From Arthrobacter sp. H20 (lineage in GTDB: Bacteria > Actinomycetota > Actinomycetes > Actinomycetales > Micrococcaceae): DNA of 48,985 bases. The notes beneath the pieces are model-generated. The model had not been told where the DNA came from. It saw only the letters and a program-made list of their open reading frames with translations, and made no database searches. This document shows positions 9,586 to 18,306 of this stretch, piece by piece. Position numbers and translations under genes: made by a program. Every line of letters starts with the position of its first letter. Positions within the stretch are counted from its first letter, which is position 1. The DNA lies in assembly GCF_000520515.1 (NCBI RefSeq), contig NZ_KI914713.1:1-48985 (forward strand). Reading direction: 5' to 3'.

Positions 9586-9832
9586 CCACCCGCTCAACCG
9601 CGTGCCGCATATTCATCGCAGCGCTGATAGCGTGCCGGGCACCTGTCTCGCCATCGGTTTCCTCGACCAGGAACCGGAGGGTGATCCGCGGGACCCCCGC
9701 CACCACATCGAGCTGCTTTGCCTCCACCAGGTGCGCTGAGCTGAGCGCCGCTTCGGCGGCATCCATGACGGCCTCAGGAGGATGCCCTGGAAGCAATCCA
9801 GTGATGTCGAGTTGTGCGCGGAAAGAGGGCAT
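9527..9832 (-). CDS. small conserved hypothetical protein
   Basis: A 101-residue protein, unrecognised. Its sequence reads like a real mixed alpha/beta domain (MPSFRAQLDITGLLPG, then LRFLVEETDGETGARHA), with balanced composition rather than the Arg/Pro/Ser excess of shadow frames. It starts 29 nt downstream of the DUF2254 gene on the same strand, so it is probably the last gene of that unit. Its 3' end overlaps the convergent membrane-protein gene by 59 nt, which suggests convergent antisense transcripts. Confidence 0.6.
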   Translation of the reverse strand: MPSFRAQLDITGLLPGHPPEAVMDAAEAALSSAHLVEAKQLDVVAGVPRITLRFLVEETDGETGARHAISAAMNMRHAVERVATVGSLRVLRRRGNRWERL

Positions 9833-9861
9833 CCCACCAGTCTGCCATCGCCGTCCTGTCC

Positions 9862-11139
9862 TCAGCCGCGTTCTTCGTGCGGGGCAGTAACGAGGTCATC
9901 GGCCGAGCCAATCCCCGATACATCGGGGACAACCGCCGCTTTCGCGTCCGCTGTGGAGGATGCAACGTCGCGAGCGCTGGAATCGAGCGACTCCAGCTGG
10001 TACTCCAGCGGCTGGAGCCTCTCGGCGGGGGCGACCGCCATCAGGTCATCAAGTGCCAACCTCAACCGTCTGGTCACCTGCGGCGATCCGGACCCCGCCA
10101 AACGAACTTCGTCGAAACCGAGCCGCACGTACCCTTCCCAGAGCATGGTGGGCATCGTCAACCTGAGGACGCCGGCGTCGTCGTCGTGGTGCCCCGAATG
10201 CAGTGGACGGCGGCAGATTTGGCGGAGGATGTCGTGAATCCGGTCGATAGCCTGGACTGCTGTGGTGGGATCTTCGAATGGCCCCGATGACAGGGAACGA
10301 ATAGCAATGTCTACCAACATCCTGATGCCATAGGCTACGTCCTGGTTCATGGTGCGTTCGGGGCCGATGGCTACGGCCTTGACGACGTCGGATTCTGAGA
10401 GCCCGCCCGGGTTGCCCACGATCCGGAATAGAGCTGAACCGGTCGGAATGTAATCTCCGACTGCCCAGAGCAGCTCCAAGCGGCAGCCAGCGCGCTCGGC
10501 GAGGACGACGAGTCTCCGATGGTCAACGGCAAACATCACCCCGGACTTGGGCGCAACGACCAGCTCCGAACCGAGATCAGGGGCAGGACCGGGGTCGGGA
10601 TAGACGTGGTTCAAAGTCTTCATGGTGTCGTTGGCAACCCATCCCACCAGGGCAGCGACGCGCAGAGATTGCCCGATGTGGTTCAGGTACCACACCAGGG
10701 TGCCGATGCAGCTCAAGACCAGGACCATGGCCGTAACAACCGCCAATCCCGGCACAGTCCCGCCGTCGGTGGTGGTCTGAACTGAACGCATAGACAGCAT
10801 GGAGTGCGCGAACGTCCCAGCGAACAAACCGATAGCGGACTGGCTCGGCCGGTCCTGGAGAATTTGACGAACAATGCGCGGCGAAAAGACTCCCATGGCA
10901 AGCTGGACCACTACAACCACCAGCGACAGCACCAGGCCAGTAAGGGTCAACATAGCGAAGGAAATCAGGTAGAGAATCTGCAGGGCCGCGTTGGCGTCCC
11001 CGCTCACGCTTTGCGGGATCAGCGTTCCATCATCGATCGACGTAGTGATGAGGGAGGTCGCTACGCCACCGAGAATGAAGAGAACCGGTATGACCCACAA
11101 GCTCGTTTTGAGGTAATGCCCTATCCGGAAACGTTTGAT
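9862..11139 (-). CDS. DUF2254 membrane protein, probable ATC start
   Basis: DUF2254 family, with N-terminal hydrophobic segments (SLWVIPVLFILGGVATSL and later SFAMLTLTGLVLSLVVVVVQ) and a soluble C-terminal half; function unknown. A TTG at 11100 would give 412 residues but would begin inside the conserved SLWVIP motif. Upstream in frame lies KRFRIGHYLKTS, which matches the usual family N-terminus, and then a stop at 11152-11154. The only well-placed initiator in that stretch is an ATC at 11139-11137, 5 nt after a perfect AGGAGG (11150-11145). I therefore extend the gene to ATC (425 residues). Confidence is high for the gene and moderate for the start. Confidence 0.85.
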   Translation of the reverse strand: MKRFRIGHYLKTSLWVIPVLFILGGVATSLITTSIDDGTLIPQSVSGDANAALQILYLISFAMLTLTGLVLSLVVVVVQLAMGVFSPRIVRQILQDRPSQSAIGLFAGTFAHSMLSMRSVQTTTDGGTVPGLAVVTAMVLVLSCIGTLVWYLNHIGQSLRVAALVGWVANDTMKTLNHVYPDPGPAPDLGSELVVAPKSGVMFAVDHRRLVVLAERAGCRLELLWAVGDYIPTGSALFRIVGNPGGLSESDVVKAVAIGPERTMNQDVAYGIRMLVDIAIRSLSSGPFEDPTTAVQAIDRIHDILRQICRRPLHSGHHDDDAGVLRLTMPTMLWEGYVRLGFDEVRLAGSGSPQVTRRLRLALDDLMAVAPAERLQPLEYQLESLDSSARDVASSTADAKAAVVPDVSGIGSADDLVTAPHEERG

Positions 11140-11144
11140 TGGGG

Positions 11145-11150
11145 CCTCCT
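11145..11150 (-). promoter_or_regulatory. Shine-Dalgarno AGGAGG preceding an ATC codon
   Basis: On the minus strand AGGAGG is followed by five bases and then ATC. It is the only strong ribosome-binding site between the in-frame stop and the TTG at 11100, and it decides the start of the DUF2254 gene. Confidence 0.6.
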
Positions 11151-11254
11151 CTCAGCCAGCGGGCGACATCTGGAACCCGCAGGTAAAAGCACGCTGCTCC
11201 GATCTCGACGGTAACCTAGAATATACCGCTCCATTACGGGAGAGAGAGAACGCC

Positions 11255-11270
11255 TCAACTGATCAGTTGA
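11255..11270. repeat. 16-bp perfect palindrome over the acyl-CoA dehydrogenase stop codon
   Basis: TCAACTGATCAGTTGA is a perfect 16-bp palindrome. It includes the last codons and stop (TGA at 11265-11263) of the acyl-CoA dehydrogenase gene. It has no T tract and no loop spacer, so it looks more like a protein-binding site than a terminator. Confidence 0.5.
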
Positions 11271-12426
11271 TCGCTGACAGCCCGGTGATGGCTCGTCCGA
11301 CAATGAGGGTGTTGATCTCATAAGAGCCTTCGTAGGTGTAGACGGCTTCCGCATCGGCGAAGATCTTCGCCATCCGGAAATCGGTGGTGATCCCGTTGCC
11401 GCCGAGCATGCCACGGCCCAGCGCGACGGTTTCGCGCATTCGGGCAGTGGTGTATGCCTTGGCGAGTGCCGCCTGGGGCATGTCCCCTCCGCCGCCTTCC
11501 TGCAGCTGAGCCATCCTTGCCATCATGCCCAGGCTCGCTGTCGTATTGCCGAGCATGCGCACCAGTTGCTCCTGCACCAACTGGAATCCCCCGATGGGGC
11601 GGCCAAACTGGTGGCGTTCCACTGCGTACTGGCGGGCGACATCAAACGCGGCCAGCTGCTGGCCAACGGCCTGCCACCCGACGAGGATCCGTGACCCGCG
11701 CAGCAACCGGCGCGTATCGGCGAAGGTATTGATACCGGCGAACCGGTCCGACTCGGGGACGCGGACATGGTCGAGCACAATGTCCGCGTTCTGAACTGTG
11801 CGCAACGCGATCTTGTTTTCGATCCTGGTCCGGGTTACTCCCGGCAGGGTCGCGTCGAGGATGAAGCCCCTGATGCTCCCATCGGCGGTGTCTCTCGCCC
11901 ACAACAGCATGTAGTCGCAGAAGGTCCCGTTGCCAATCCAGCGTTTGGCGCCGTTCAGGATCCAGCTGTCGCCGTCGCGCGTTGCGGTGGTGGACAGACC
12001 GCCAGCCACGTCGGAACCGTGCAGTGGCTCAGTGAGCGCGAACGCCCCAGTGATCCGTAGATCCATGGCGTCCTGCAGCAGCCGTGCCTTTTGGTCTTCG
12101 GATCCGAACTCATGCAGCGCTTCGACAAAGAGATCGTGGTGGACCATGAAGAACGTGGCAAGTGAAGTGTCGGCGCGGGTCATTTCAGCGATGACCATGC
12201 CGCCAAACAGGTAGCTATACCCCTGCTGGACCGGAGTGCTCAGGTTCAGGGCGGCGAGTTTGGGCAGCACCTCGATAGGGAATTCGGCCCGGTTCCACCA
12301 TTCCCCGGCCGACGGCGCCACCTCCTTGTCGAGGAAATCGCGGACGTCGTCGAGCTTGGCCCGCTCAACGGGGCTGAGAAGGGATTCAAAGCCCATGAAA
12401 TCGGCGGAGGGGAGGGTGCTCTCCAT
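11263..12426 (-). CDS. acyl-CoA dehydrogenase, glutaryl-CoA dehydrogenase-like
   Basis: FAD-dependent acyl-CoA dehydrogenase of 387 residues, a normal length. The three family domains are visible: an N-terminal helical domain; a middle beta domain with FALTEPLHGSD (family A-L-T-E-P) and GAKRWIGNGTFCD; and a C-terminal helical domain with RHQFGRPIGGFQLVQ and GMLGGNGITTDF. Near the end YTYEGSYEINTLIVGRAITG matches the glutaryl-CoA dehydrogenase type, with Glu366 as the expected catalytic base. It is 33 nt downstream of an SDR resembling 3-hydroxyacyl-CoA dehydrogenase type 2, so the pair suggests breakdown of short or branched acyl-CoAs. Glutaryl-CoA is possible, but the substrate is unproven. 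Confidence 0.92.
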   Translation of the reverse strand: MESTLPSADFMGFESLLSPVERAKLDDVRDFLDKEVAPSAGEWWNRAEFPIEVLPKLAALNLSTPVQQGYSYLFGGMVIAEMTRADTSLATFFMVHHDLFVEALHEFGSEDQKARLLQDAMDLRITGAFALTEPLHGSDVAGGLSTTATRDGDSWILNGAKRWIGNGTFCDYMLLWARDTADGSIRGFILDATLPGVTRTRIENKIALRTVQNADIVLDHVRVPESDRFAGINTFADTRRLLRGSRILVGWQAVGQQLAAFDVARQYAVERHQFGRPIGGFQLVQEQLVRMLGNTTASLGMMARMAQLQEGGGGDMPQAALAKAYTTARMRETVALGRGMLGGNGITTDFRMAKIFADAEAVYTYEGSYEINTLIVGRAITGLSAIN

Positions 12427-12459
12427 TGAGCTGTTCCTTTCTGATGCTGCTGTTGGCAG

Positions 12460-13236
12460 CTATTTCGGTGCCATCCGGATGGCACCGTCGAGGCGGATCG
12501 TTTCGCCGTTGAGCATCTGGTTGTGCACAATGTGGGAGACCAGCGCGGCGTACTCGTGGGGCTTGCCGAGCCGGGAGGGATGAGGGACCTGGGCGCCCAG
12601 AGAATCCTGCGCCTCCTGGGGTAGTCCGGCCATCATGGGGGTTTCGAAGATTCCGGGAGCTATAGTCACCACCCTGATCAGCGAGCGGGCCAGTTCGCGC
12701 GCAATCGGCAGGGTCATGGCTGCGACCGCACCCTTGGAAGCGGAGTAGGCCGGCTGCCCAATCTGACCATCAAACGCCGCGACGGAGGCGGTGTTGACAA
12801 TGACCCCCCGCTCGGCTGAGCCGTCGGCGGGGCTGACCGGATCGGTTGCCGCCATGGCCGCGGCGGAGAGCCGAATCACGTTGAAGGTGCCGATCAGATT
12901 GATATTGATGACCCTGGCAAACTGTTCCAGCGGGAGCACGCCATCCCGGCCAAGCACCTTGCCGGGGGTGGCGACCCCCGCACAGTTGACCACGATGCGC
13001 AGCGGGCCCAGCGCAGCCGCGACATCGACGGCGGCCTGCATCTGAGCAGGGTCGGTGACGTCAGCTGGAGCGAACACGGCGCGATCACCGAGCGCAGCTG
13101 CGAACTCGGCGCCCGCCGACTGCGGCAGATCAACGAGGACTACTGTCGCACCCTCGCCGTGGAGTTTCGTGGCGGTAGCCTGTCCCAAACCCGAGGCGCC
13201 CCCGGTGATCAGGGCAACAGTGTTGGTGATATCCAT
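12460..13236 (-). CDS. SDR dehydrogenase, 3-hydroxyacyl-CoA dehydrogenase type 2-like
   Basis: Classical short-chain dehydrogenase of 258 residues from the ATG at 13236, which follows a GGAGACACC-type ribosome-binding site; the upstream in-frame extension to 13311 is not credible. The NAD-binding TGGASGLG is at residues 11-18, NCAG at about 84-87, and the catalytic Ser151, Tyr164 and Lys168 (AYSASKGA). It closely resembles HSD17B10-type 3-hydroxyacyl-CoA dehydrogenases, including [13 protein letters not shown] near the C-terminus. With the downstream acyl-CoA dehydrogenase it would perform two oxidation steps of a beta-oxidation-like route. No hydratase or thiolase is next to it in this window. 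Confidence 0.92.
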   Translation of the reverse strand: MDITNTVALITGGASGLGQATATKLHGEGATVVLVDLPQSAGAEFAAALGDRAVFAPADVTDPAQMQAAVDVAAALGPLRIVVNCAGVATPGKVLGRDGVLPLEQFARVININLIGTFNVIRLSAAAMAATDPVSPADGSAERGVIVNTASVAAFDGQIGQPAYSASKGAVAAMTLPIARELARSLIRVVTIAPGIFETPMMAGLPQEAQDSLGAQVPHPSRLGKPHEYAALVSHIVHNQMLNGETIRLDGAIRMAPK

Positions 13237-13394
13237 GGTGTCTCCTTCAGCTGGCCGGGGTTGGGCGATCTGTCGACAATGTGAGCTCAGGCGGGACCTG
13301 ATGCCAACCAAACACTACTGTGACGCAGCCCATACTGCATCCGGGCGACTGTTCAGTTGGCAGATTGCTCAATCCCAGCCACGGGTTCTCCGGC

Positions 13395-13400
13395 TAGGGT
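13395..13400 (+). promoter_or_regulatory. -10-like hexamer TAGGGT, six bases before ATG
   Basis: TAGGGT ends 6 nt before the ATG at 13407 and predicts a leaderless mRNA for the GH76-like gene. It lies in the 170-nt divergent interval 13237-13406, where I see no strong palindrome. Confidence 0.5.
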
Positions 13401-13406
13401 GGATTT

Positions 13407-14528
13407 ATGCTCACTTCGCGCCAGGAACACCCGATCCGTCGGGCAGCTTCGAGGGCGGGGGCCGCCGCGGACTCGGTCCAGTCCCGATTCGGCCATCGAC
13501 TGTTCGGGCTCCCGGGGACCCACCTTGGCGCTGTGCATAACCCCCGCGAGCGCATCGGCTCGCCCTGGCACTACTGGTGGCAAGCCCATTATCTTGACGC
13601 GCTGATTGACGCTGCGCTGCGGGAATCGGATGAGCGTGAATCCAGGCGGCTGGCCATGACCGCCCGGCGCTTACTGCGCGGGATCCATCTGCGCAACGGA
13701 CTGCGCTGGACCAACTCCTACTACGACGACATGGCATGGCTGGCCCTGGCAACCGATCGGCTGACCCTGCTGGGACTGGGTGGCAGCCGCGCGATTCCGC
13801 CACTGGAACGGGCCCTCCGCTCCGCGCATACGCCGGAGGCCGGTGGCGGGCTGTACTGGAATATGGGCCGGGACTTCAAGAACACCCCCGCCACAGCACC
13901 TGCGGCCCTGCTCTTCGCCCGGCGGGGCGACCCAGCCCAGGCACAGCAGCTGCTGGACTGGCTGCGTCAGCGACTGCGGAATTCGCACACCGGGCTGCTT
14001 CAAGACGGTATTCGGCTCGATAAGGGGCGAGAGACGCTAGTACCAGACGTGTACACCTATAACCAGGGTCCGATCCTCGGCGCCCTGCTGGAAATGGGTG
14101 GACCACGGCACCTCGTTGATGCTGCCAGCCTGATCACCGCCGTCGACGAGCACCTGGCACGTGACGGGGTGCTGACAACCCATGGGTCCGGCGACGGCGG
14201 CCTGTTCACCGGAATTCTTGCCCGGTACCTGGCCCTCGCAGCGCTCACGCCTGCGCTCCCGGCCACCGTTCAGCGCACAGCCGCGACCCTGGTGACCACC
14301 ACCGCCGAGGCACTGTGGGCCGGGCGAATCGAGGCGCCACCCGCTGGGCGGGGCGGCCGTCGTCGTTCTCACCGGACCGGCCAGCTGGCGTTCGCCGCCG
14401 GAACCGGCGACGACGCACTCACCGACGGGGCCGAACTGTCCACGCAGCTGCAGGCGTGGATGATCCTGGAAGCCGCCTACCGCGTGGACACCGGCGCAAT
14501 CGGCGACGACGCTGAACCGTCGGAGTAG
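13407..14528 (+). CDS. glycoside hydrolase family 76-like protein
   Basis: A 373-residue all-alpha protein resembling GH76 endo-alpha-1,6-mannanases. The central motif SYYDDMAWLALA carries the Asp-Asp pair (Asp107, Asp108) expected for nucleophile and acid/base. The N-terminal aromatic segment SPWHYWWQAHYLDALIDAA and the later TYNQGPILGALLEM also match the (alpha/alpha)6 barrel pattern. There is no signal peptide or membrane segment, so it is predicted to be cytoplasmic, which is unusual for an enzyme of wall or environmental mannan. It could act on an imported oligosaccharide or an internal glycan. It is not obviously in an operon; the iron ABC genes converge on its 3' end with a short overlap. 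Confidence 0.82.
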   Translation: MLTSRQEHPIRRAASRAGAAADSVQSRFGHRLFGLPGTHLGAVHNPRERIGSPWHYWWQAHYLDALIDAALRESDERESRRLAMTARRLLRGIHLRNGLRWTNSYYDDMAWLALATDRLTLLGLGGSRAIPPLERALRSAHTPEAGGGLYWNMGRDFKNTPATAPAALLFARRGDPAQAQQLLDWLRQRLRNSHTGLLQDGIRLDKGRETLVPDVYTYNQGPILGALLEMGGPRHLVDAASLITAVDEHLARDGVLTTHGSGDGGLFTGILARYLALAALTPALPATVQRTAATLVTTTAEALWAGRIEAPPAGRGGRRRSHRTGQLAFAAGTGDDALTDGAELSTQLQAWMILEAAYRVDTGAIGDDAEPSE

Positions 14529-15547
14529 GCGAGCGCCCGGTGTCTGATACCCAGCGAAACCTGGTCCCCCCTGCTGGGCAGATCGGGTGCGGCGACTCGG
14601 GCACGCACCGTTGTTCCGGACGGCAGTTCCACACCGACGAGGGCGTCATGGCCAGCGTAGGCCACCGAGGTAACTGTCCCGTCGGTTCCGCCAGCCCGCA
14701 CACTCAGCCACTCCGGGCGAAGCATCACGCAGACCGGTGAGCCGTCCTGCGGTTCGCTACCATCGGCCATCTCGGCCTCCACCAGCCCAAGTGCGCATTG
14801 CACCTGCCCGCCGGAAAAGTAGCCGTTCAGTTCCACCGTGTCTCCAACAAATGCCGCCACCCACCGACTGACCGGCCGCTCATACACTTCGCGGGGTGTT
14901 CCCCACTGGAGGATAGCGCCGTTCCGCATCACCGCAACGTAGTCGGCGAGGGACAGCGCCTCCTCCTGATCGTGGGTGACCAGGAGGCTGGTGTTGCTCT
15001 GCCCACGCAGGAGTTCAGCGACTTCCCGCCGCAGGGTTGAGCGCAACTGAGGATCAAGCGCGGCGAACGGCTCGTCGAGGAGGATCAGGTCCGGCCGTGG
15101 CGCAAGCGAGCGGGCCAGTGCCACCCGCTGGGCCTGCCCGCCGGAGAGCTGGGAGGGTGCGCGGTCAATCAACTCTTCGAGGCCCACCATTTCCGCGAGG
15201 TCGGAAATCCGTGCCGGCCGGTCAGCGTTCCGTTTCAATCCGAACCCGATGTTCTCCCCGACCGACAGGTGAGGAAACAGCGACGCGTCCTGGGGCACCC
15301 ACCCGACACCCCGTTTCTCGGGAGCGATCTGGACGGTGGGCGAGGAGAGGAGCTTCTCCCCCACGCTGATGGTGCCGCCGGCCGCCGGGAGTAACCCGGC
15401 GATGGCGCGCAGCAAAGTGGTCTTGCCGCACCCGCTCGGACCCAGCACAGCGGTCAGGGACCCCCGGGGAATCTCCAGGTGGACGCCCTCGAGCACCGTC
15501 GTACCCCCATAGGCAACCCTCAGCTCGTCAATGACCACCCAGCTCAC
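14477..15547 (-). CDS. fbpC: iron(III) ABC transporter ATP-binding protein
   Basis: ATPase of a ferric-iron importer, 356 residues. Walker [17 protein letters not shown], signature [15 protein letters not shown], Walker [14 protein letters not shown] and the switch histidine ([16 protein letters not shown]) are all present. The last ~120 residues form a TOBE-like domain. I take the GTG at 15547, not the upstream ORF start: it follows AAGGAGG and overlaps the permease stop as GTGA, a classic translational coupling. The last 52 bases overlap the convergent GH76 gene. The iron assignment rests on the operon order (binding protein, permease, ATPase) and the iron-box-like upstream palindrome; thiamine or spermidine uptake ATPases look similar. 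Confidence 0.9.
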   Translation of the reverse strand: MSWVVIDELRVAYGGTTVLEGVHLEIPRGSLTAVLGPSGCGKTTLLRAIAGLLPAAGGTISVGEKLLSSPTVQIAPEKRGVGWVPQDASLFPHLSVGENIGFGLKRNADRPARISDLAEMVGLEELIDRAPSQLSGGQAQRVALARSLAPRPDLILLDEPFAALDPQLRSTLRREVAELLRGQSNTSLLVTHDQEEALSLADYVAVMRNGAILQWGTPREVYERPVSRWVAAFVGDTVELNGYFSGGQVQCALGLVEAEMADGSEPQDGSPVCVMLRPEWLSVRAGGTDGTVTSVAYAGHDALVGVELPSGTTVRARVAAPDLPSRGDQVSLGIRHRALAYSDGSASSPIAPVSTR

Positions 15548-17127
15548 AATTCCTCCTTCGCGACGCCTCGGAAACCGGAGAGCACCACCGCCGGGACGGC
15601 GGCGAGCAACACCAGAGTCGCCGCGTAGGGTGCGGCAGCCCCGAACTCGAACACTGTGGTTCTTGACCACAGCTCAGTCGCGAGGGTGGCCGTGCCGGTG
15701 GGGCGCAGCAGCAGCGTCGCAGGTAATTCTTTCATGACTGAGATGGCGACCAGTAGCGCGCTGACGCCGATGCCGGGGAGGGCAAGGCGGGCAGTGACCC
15801 GCCACCATGATTGCAGGGGGGACAGGCCCAGCATTCGTGAGACGTCAACCAGGTTCCCGGGTACCGCCGCGATACCGCTGCGCATGGTGCCGATCGCCTT
15901 GGGCATGAACAGGACTGCATATCCGAAGATCAGCACCACTACGGTCTGGTACAGGGCCGGGACAACAGCCAGCGCGAAAAACACCAGCGCCAGGCCTACC
16001 ACGATGCCTGGTAGCGCATGCCCCAGGAACCCGACGGCCTCTATCGCTGCGACCAGCCGTCCCCGGTAGCGTGCTGCCAACACTGCTATTGGCAGGGCCA
16101 GCACCACGGCGGCGAGCGCGCCAGCAACGGCGAGGCCCAGTGTCGCTCCAATCGCCTCGGCAAGTCGGACGCCGTCGATCTCACGCAGCGTCTCCGCGTC
16201 GAGGAGGCGGCTGGTGAGCCCACCCACGGGAACGACAACGCTGATCAGCGGGGCGCTGAGCACCAGGGCCAGCGTGGGACCAAGCCACCGTCCGGGCGAG
16301 ATCAAGGGTATTCTGCCGCGGCTGGCTCCCGGACCGGTCTGACCGCGAAAGCGCTTCTCCCCGGCCACCACTGTGAGCGCCAGGACCACGAGCATCAGCG
16401 CCAGCAGCGCGGCCTGGTTACGGTCGAAACTCGCGCCGTAGGCCGAATTGATGCCCCAGGTAAGTGTTTGATACCGCAACATGGACACCAGCCCGAAGTC
16501 GGACAGCGTGTAGAGGGCCACGAGGAGGGCTCCAGCTGCGGCGGCAGGCCTGACCCGAGGCCACGTTGCCGCGCGGAAGGCCCCCCACGGCCCGCGGTCC
16601 AGGGTGCGGGCCACAGCCTCAAGGTCTCCTGACGCGCCACGCAGAGCTGCGGCAACCGGCAAGGTGACATACGGGGTGCAGACCGCCGTCATGATCAACC
16701 AACTCGCAAGGAATCCATCGAGGGCCGGCAGCCAAACCAGCCAGCCGTACGCGGCGAGGTAGGACGGGACCGCAAGCGGCAGCGCGGAAATCAGCAACAT
16801 GGCCCGCGGGGCCGGGATGCGGACCCGGGTCAAAACCCAGGCGGATGCAGTTCCCAGTACCAGACAAGTGCCAGTGACTGCTGCCGCCAGCAGCACTGAG
16901 TTCACGGCGAGCTGCAGCACCCTCGCGCGCAGGAGGGTGTCAACCAGTTCGGCAAACCCGGCGTCGAACGTCCGCACGAGAAGATAGACCAACGGGATGG
17001 CCGCCGCCGAGGCGCACACCACTGACACCGCCACCAGCCAGACAGGGGGCCTGCCCCCAGGGACCGCTGGCGCGCGAACTGAACGCGGCAGCGCATCGCT
17101 GGCACGTTCAGTTCGGGCGAGGGTCAT
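15544..17127 (-). CDS. fbpB: iron(III) ABC transporter permease (fused double permease)
   Basis: A 527-residue membrane protein with about 12 hydrophobic segments, made of two permease halves in one chain as in FbpB/SfuB. Each half has an EAA-like cytoplasmic loop before its last helices (first half around SGDLEAVARTLDRGPW, second around VPGNLVDVSRMLGLSP). It follows the binding protein by 20 nt and overlaps the ATPase by 4 nt. It forms the transmembrane channel that takes iron from the lipoprotein using ATP hydrolysed by the partner. Confidence 0.92.
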   Translation of the reverse strand: MTLARTERASDALPRSVRAPAVPGGRPPVWLVAVSVVCASAAAIPLVYLLVRTFDAGFAELVDTLLRARVLQLAVNSVLLAAAVTGTCLVLGTASAWVLTRVRIPAPRAMLLISALPLAVPSYLAAYGWLVWLPALDGFLASWLIMTAVCTPYVTLPVAAALRGASGDLEAVARTLDRGPWGAFRAATWPRVRPAAAAGALLVALYTLSDFGLVSMLRYQTLTWGINSAYGASFDRNQAALLALMLVVLALTVVAGEKRFRGQTGPGASRGRIPLISPGRWLGPTLALVLSAPLISVVVPVGGLTSRLLDAETLREIDGVRLAEAIGATLGLAVAGALAAVVLALPIAVLAARYRGRLVAAIEAVGFLGHALPGIVVGLALVFFALAVVPALYQTVVVLIFGYAVLFMPKAIGTMRSGIAAVPGNLVDVSRMLGLSPLQSWWRVTARLALPGIGVSALLVAISVMKELPATLLLRPTGTATLATELWSRTTVFEFGAAAPYAATLVLLAAVPAVVLSGFRGVAKEEL

Positions 17128-17147
17128 TCGGGTGTCACCGGCTCCTT

Positions 17148-18203
17148 CTAGATCAGGCCATACTTGGTGAGCAGTTCCTGGGTCGCCTCAAGGGACTCCA
17201 GGTCGGAGAGATCAAGATCCGGGTTGACCAGAGAGTCGAGAGCGGGCAGGCCCTCGGGAGCTTCGATGCCCTCGGCGAGGGGGTATTCGAACGTTTCCTC
17301 AACGAAGTACTGCTGGGCGTCGGCCGAGACCAGGAACTCGACAAATTTCAGGGCGTCGGCATCCTGCGCCGCATTGGAGAGAATCCCTGCCCCCGTCACA
17401 TTGACAATGGAGCCTGGGTCGCCAGCTTCGGGGTAGGAGAGCTGGGCACGCATGTTGTCCTCGCCAGCCTCTGCGGCCTGTCTGAACCAGTAGTAGTGGT
17501 TGATCAGCCCGGTCTCGACGACGCCGTCGTTCACAGCGGTCAGGACAGCACCGTTGTTCTCGAAGATCTGGGGGTCATTGGCGGCGAATGCTGCCACCCA
17601 TTCATCGGCTGCTTCTTCGCCCTTCAGCACCCGGTAGGCGGTAATGAAGGCCTGGAAGCTGGCGTTCGATGGAGCAAATCCCACCCGTGAGGACCACTGC
17701 GGTTCGGTGAGCTCATCCACCGATACGGGGACCTCATCGGCAGTCAGCTCTTCGCCGTCGTACACGAGGACGCGGGCACGCCCGGTGACACCTACCCAGC
17801 TGTCATCGGTGGAGGTGAACCCATCAGGAACCGTGGCGGCGAGGTCTTCGGGGAGAGTGGTGAACAGGCCAGCGCTGCTGAGCGCACCGAGCGCTCCTGC
17901 GTCCTGGGAAAGGAAGACCTGGGCGGGAGTCTGCTCGCCTTCTTCGAGTAACAGCGCACCAAGCTCGGCCGTATTGCCGTACCGCACGTCTACCTTAATC
18001 CCACTGCTTTCCTCGAACATGTCGATGAGCGGCTGGACCAACGCTTCGTCTCGGCCGGAGTAGAGGGTGAACGCGTTATCCGCCTCCAGTTCCGCGGCCG
18101 GCGCAGAACCGTCCTGCTCCGCTGCTGGCTCAGTTGTGGTCCCGCAGCCCATGAGAGCGAGGATCGTGGCACCGGCTGCTAGGGCGGCAAATCTACTAGT
18201 CAT
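17148..18203 (-). CDS. fbpA: iron(III) ABC transporter substrate-binding lipoprotein
   Basis: Extracellular ferric-iron-binding protein, 351 residues. The start at ATG 18203 gives a short signal peptide (MTSRFAALAAGATILALMGC) with a lipobox, so Cys20 is expected to be lipid-anchored. The mature part matches the FbpA family: FTLYSGRDEALVQPLIDMFEESSG at the beginning, AQVFLSQDAGALGAL, LINHYYWFRQA near the iron-binding tyrosines, and EYPLAEGI late in the chain. It is the first gene of the operon with the permease and ATPase. A perfect 16-bp palindrome resembling an IdeR/DmdR iron box lies 32 nt upstream, so iron repression is likely. Confidence 0.92.
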   Translation of the reverse strand: MTSRFAALAAGATILALMGCGTTTEPAAEQDGSAPAAELEADNAFTLYSGRDEALVQPLIDMFEESSGIKVDVRYGNTAELGALLLEEGEQTPAQVFLSQDAGALGALSSAGLFTTLPEDLAATVPDGFTSTDDSWVGVTGRARVLVYDGEELTADEVPVSVDELTEPQWSSRVGFAPSNASFQAFITAYRVLKGEEAADEWVAAFAANDPQIFENNGAVLTAVNDGVVETGLINHYYWFRQAAEAGEDNMRAQLSYPEAGDPGSIVNVTGAGILSNAAQDADALKFVEFLVSADAQQYFVEETFEYPLAEGIEAPEGLPALDSLVNPDLDLSDLESLEATQELLTKYGLI

Positions 18204-18235
18204 GTGTGATATCTCCGAGTAAGTTCCGAAAGTTG

Positions 18236-18251
18236 GTAAGGATAACCTTAC
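18236..18251. promoter_or_regulatory. iron-box-like palindrome upstream of the iron ABC operon
   Basis: GTAAGGATAACCTTAC is a perfect 6-4-6 inverted repeat ending 32 nt before the binding-protein ATG. Placed on the 19-base DtxR/IdeR consensus (TTAGGTTAGCCTAACCTAA), 13 of 19 positions agree by my count. An iron-dependent repressor site is the natural reading. Confidence 0.65.
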
Positions 18252-18270
18252 ACGGAATAAATCCGAATTA

Positions 18271-18286
18271 GTCACAAAAGTGTGAC
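18271..18286. promoter_or_regulatory. second perfect palindrome in the same intergenic region
   Basis: GTCACAAAAGTGTGAC is another perfect 6-4-6 inverted repeat, 35 bp from the iron-box-like one. It lies between the end of the YdeI-like gene and the iron operon. It could be a second operator or a weak hairpin; there is no long T tract on either side. An 8-bp TAGGCCTA palindrome follows at 18291-18298. Confidence 0.45.
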
Positions 18287-18306
18287 CTAATAGGCCTAGC
18301 GGTCGA

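Noticed and set aside
18271-18286. CRP site
   Set aside because: The half-sites are in the reverse order (TCACA...TGTGA) relative to TGTGA-N6-TCACA, so it is not a CRP-type site.
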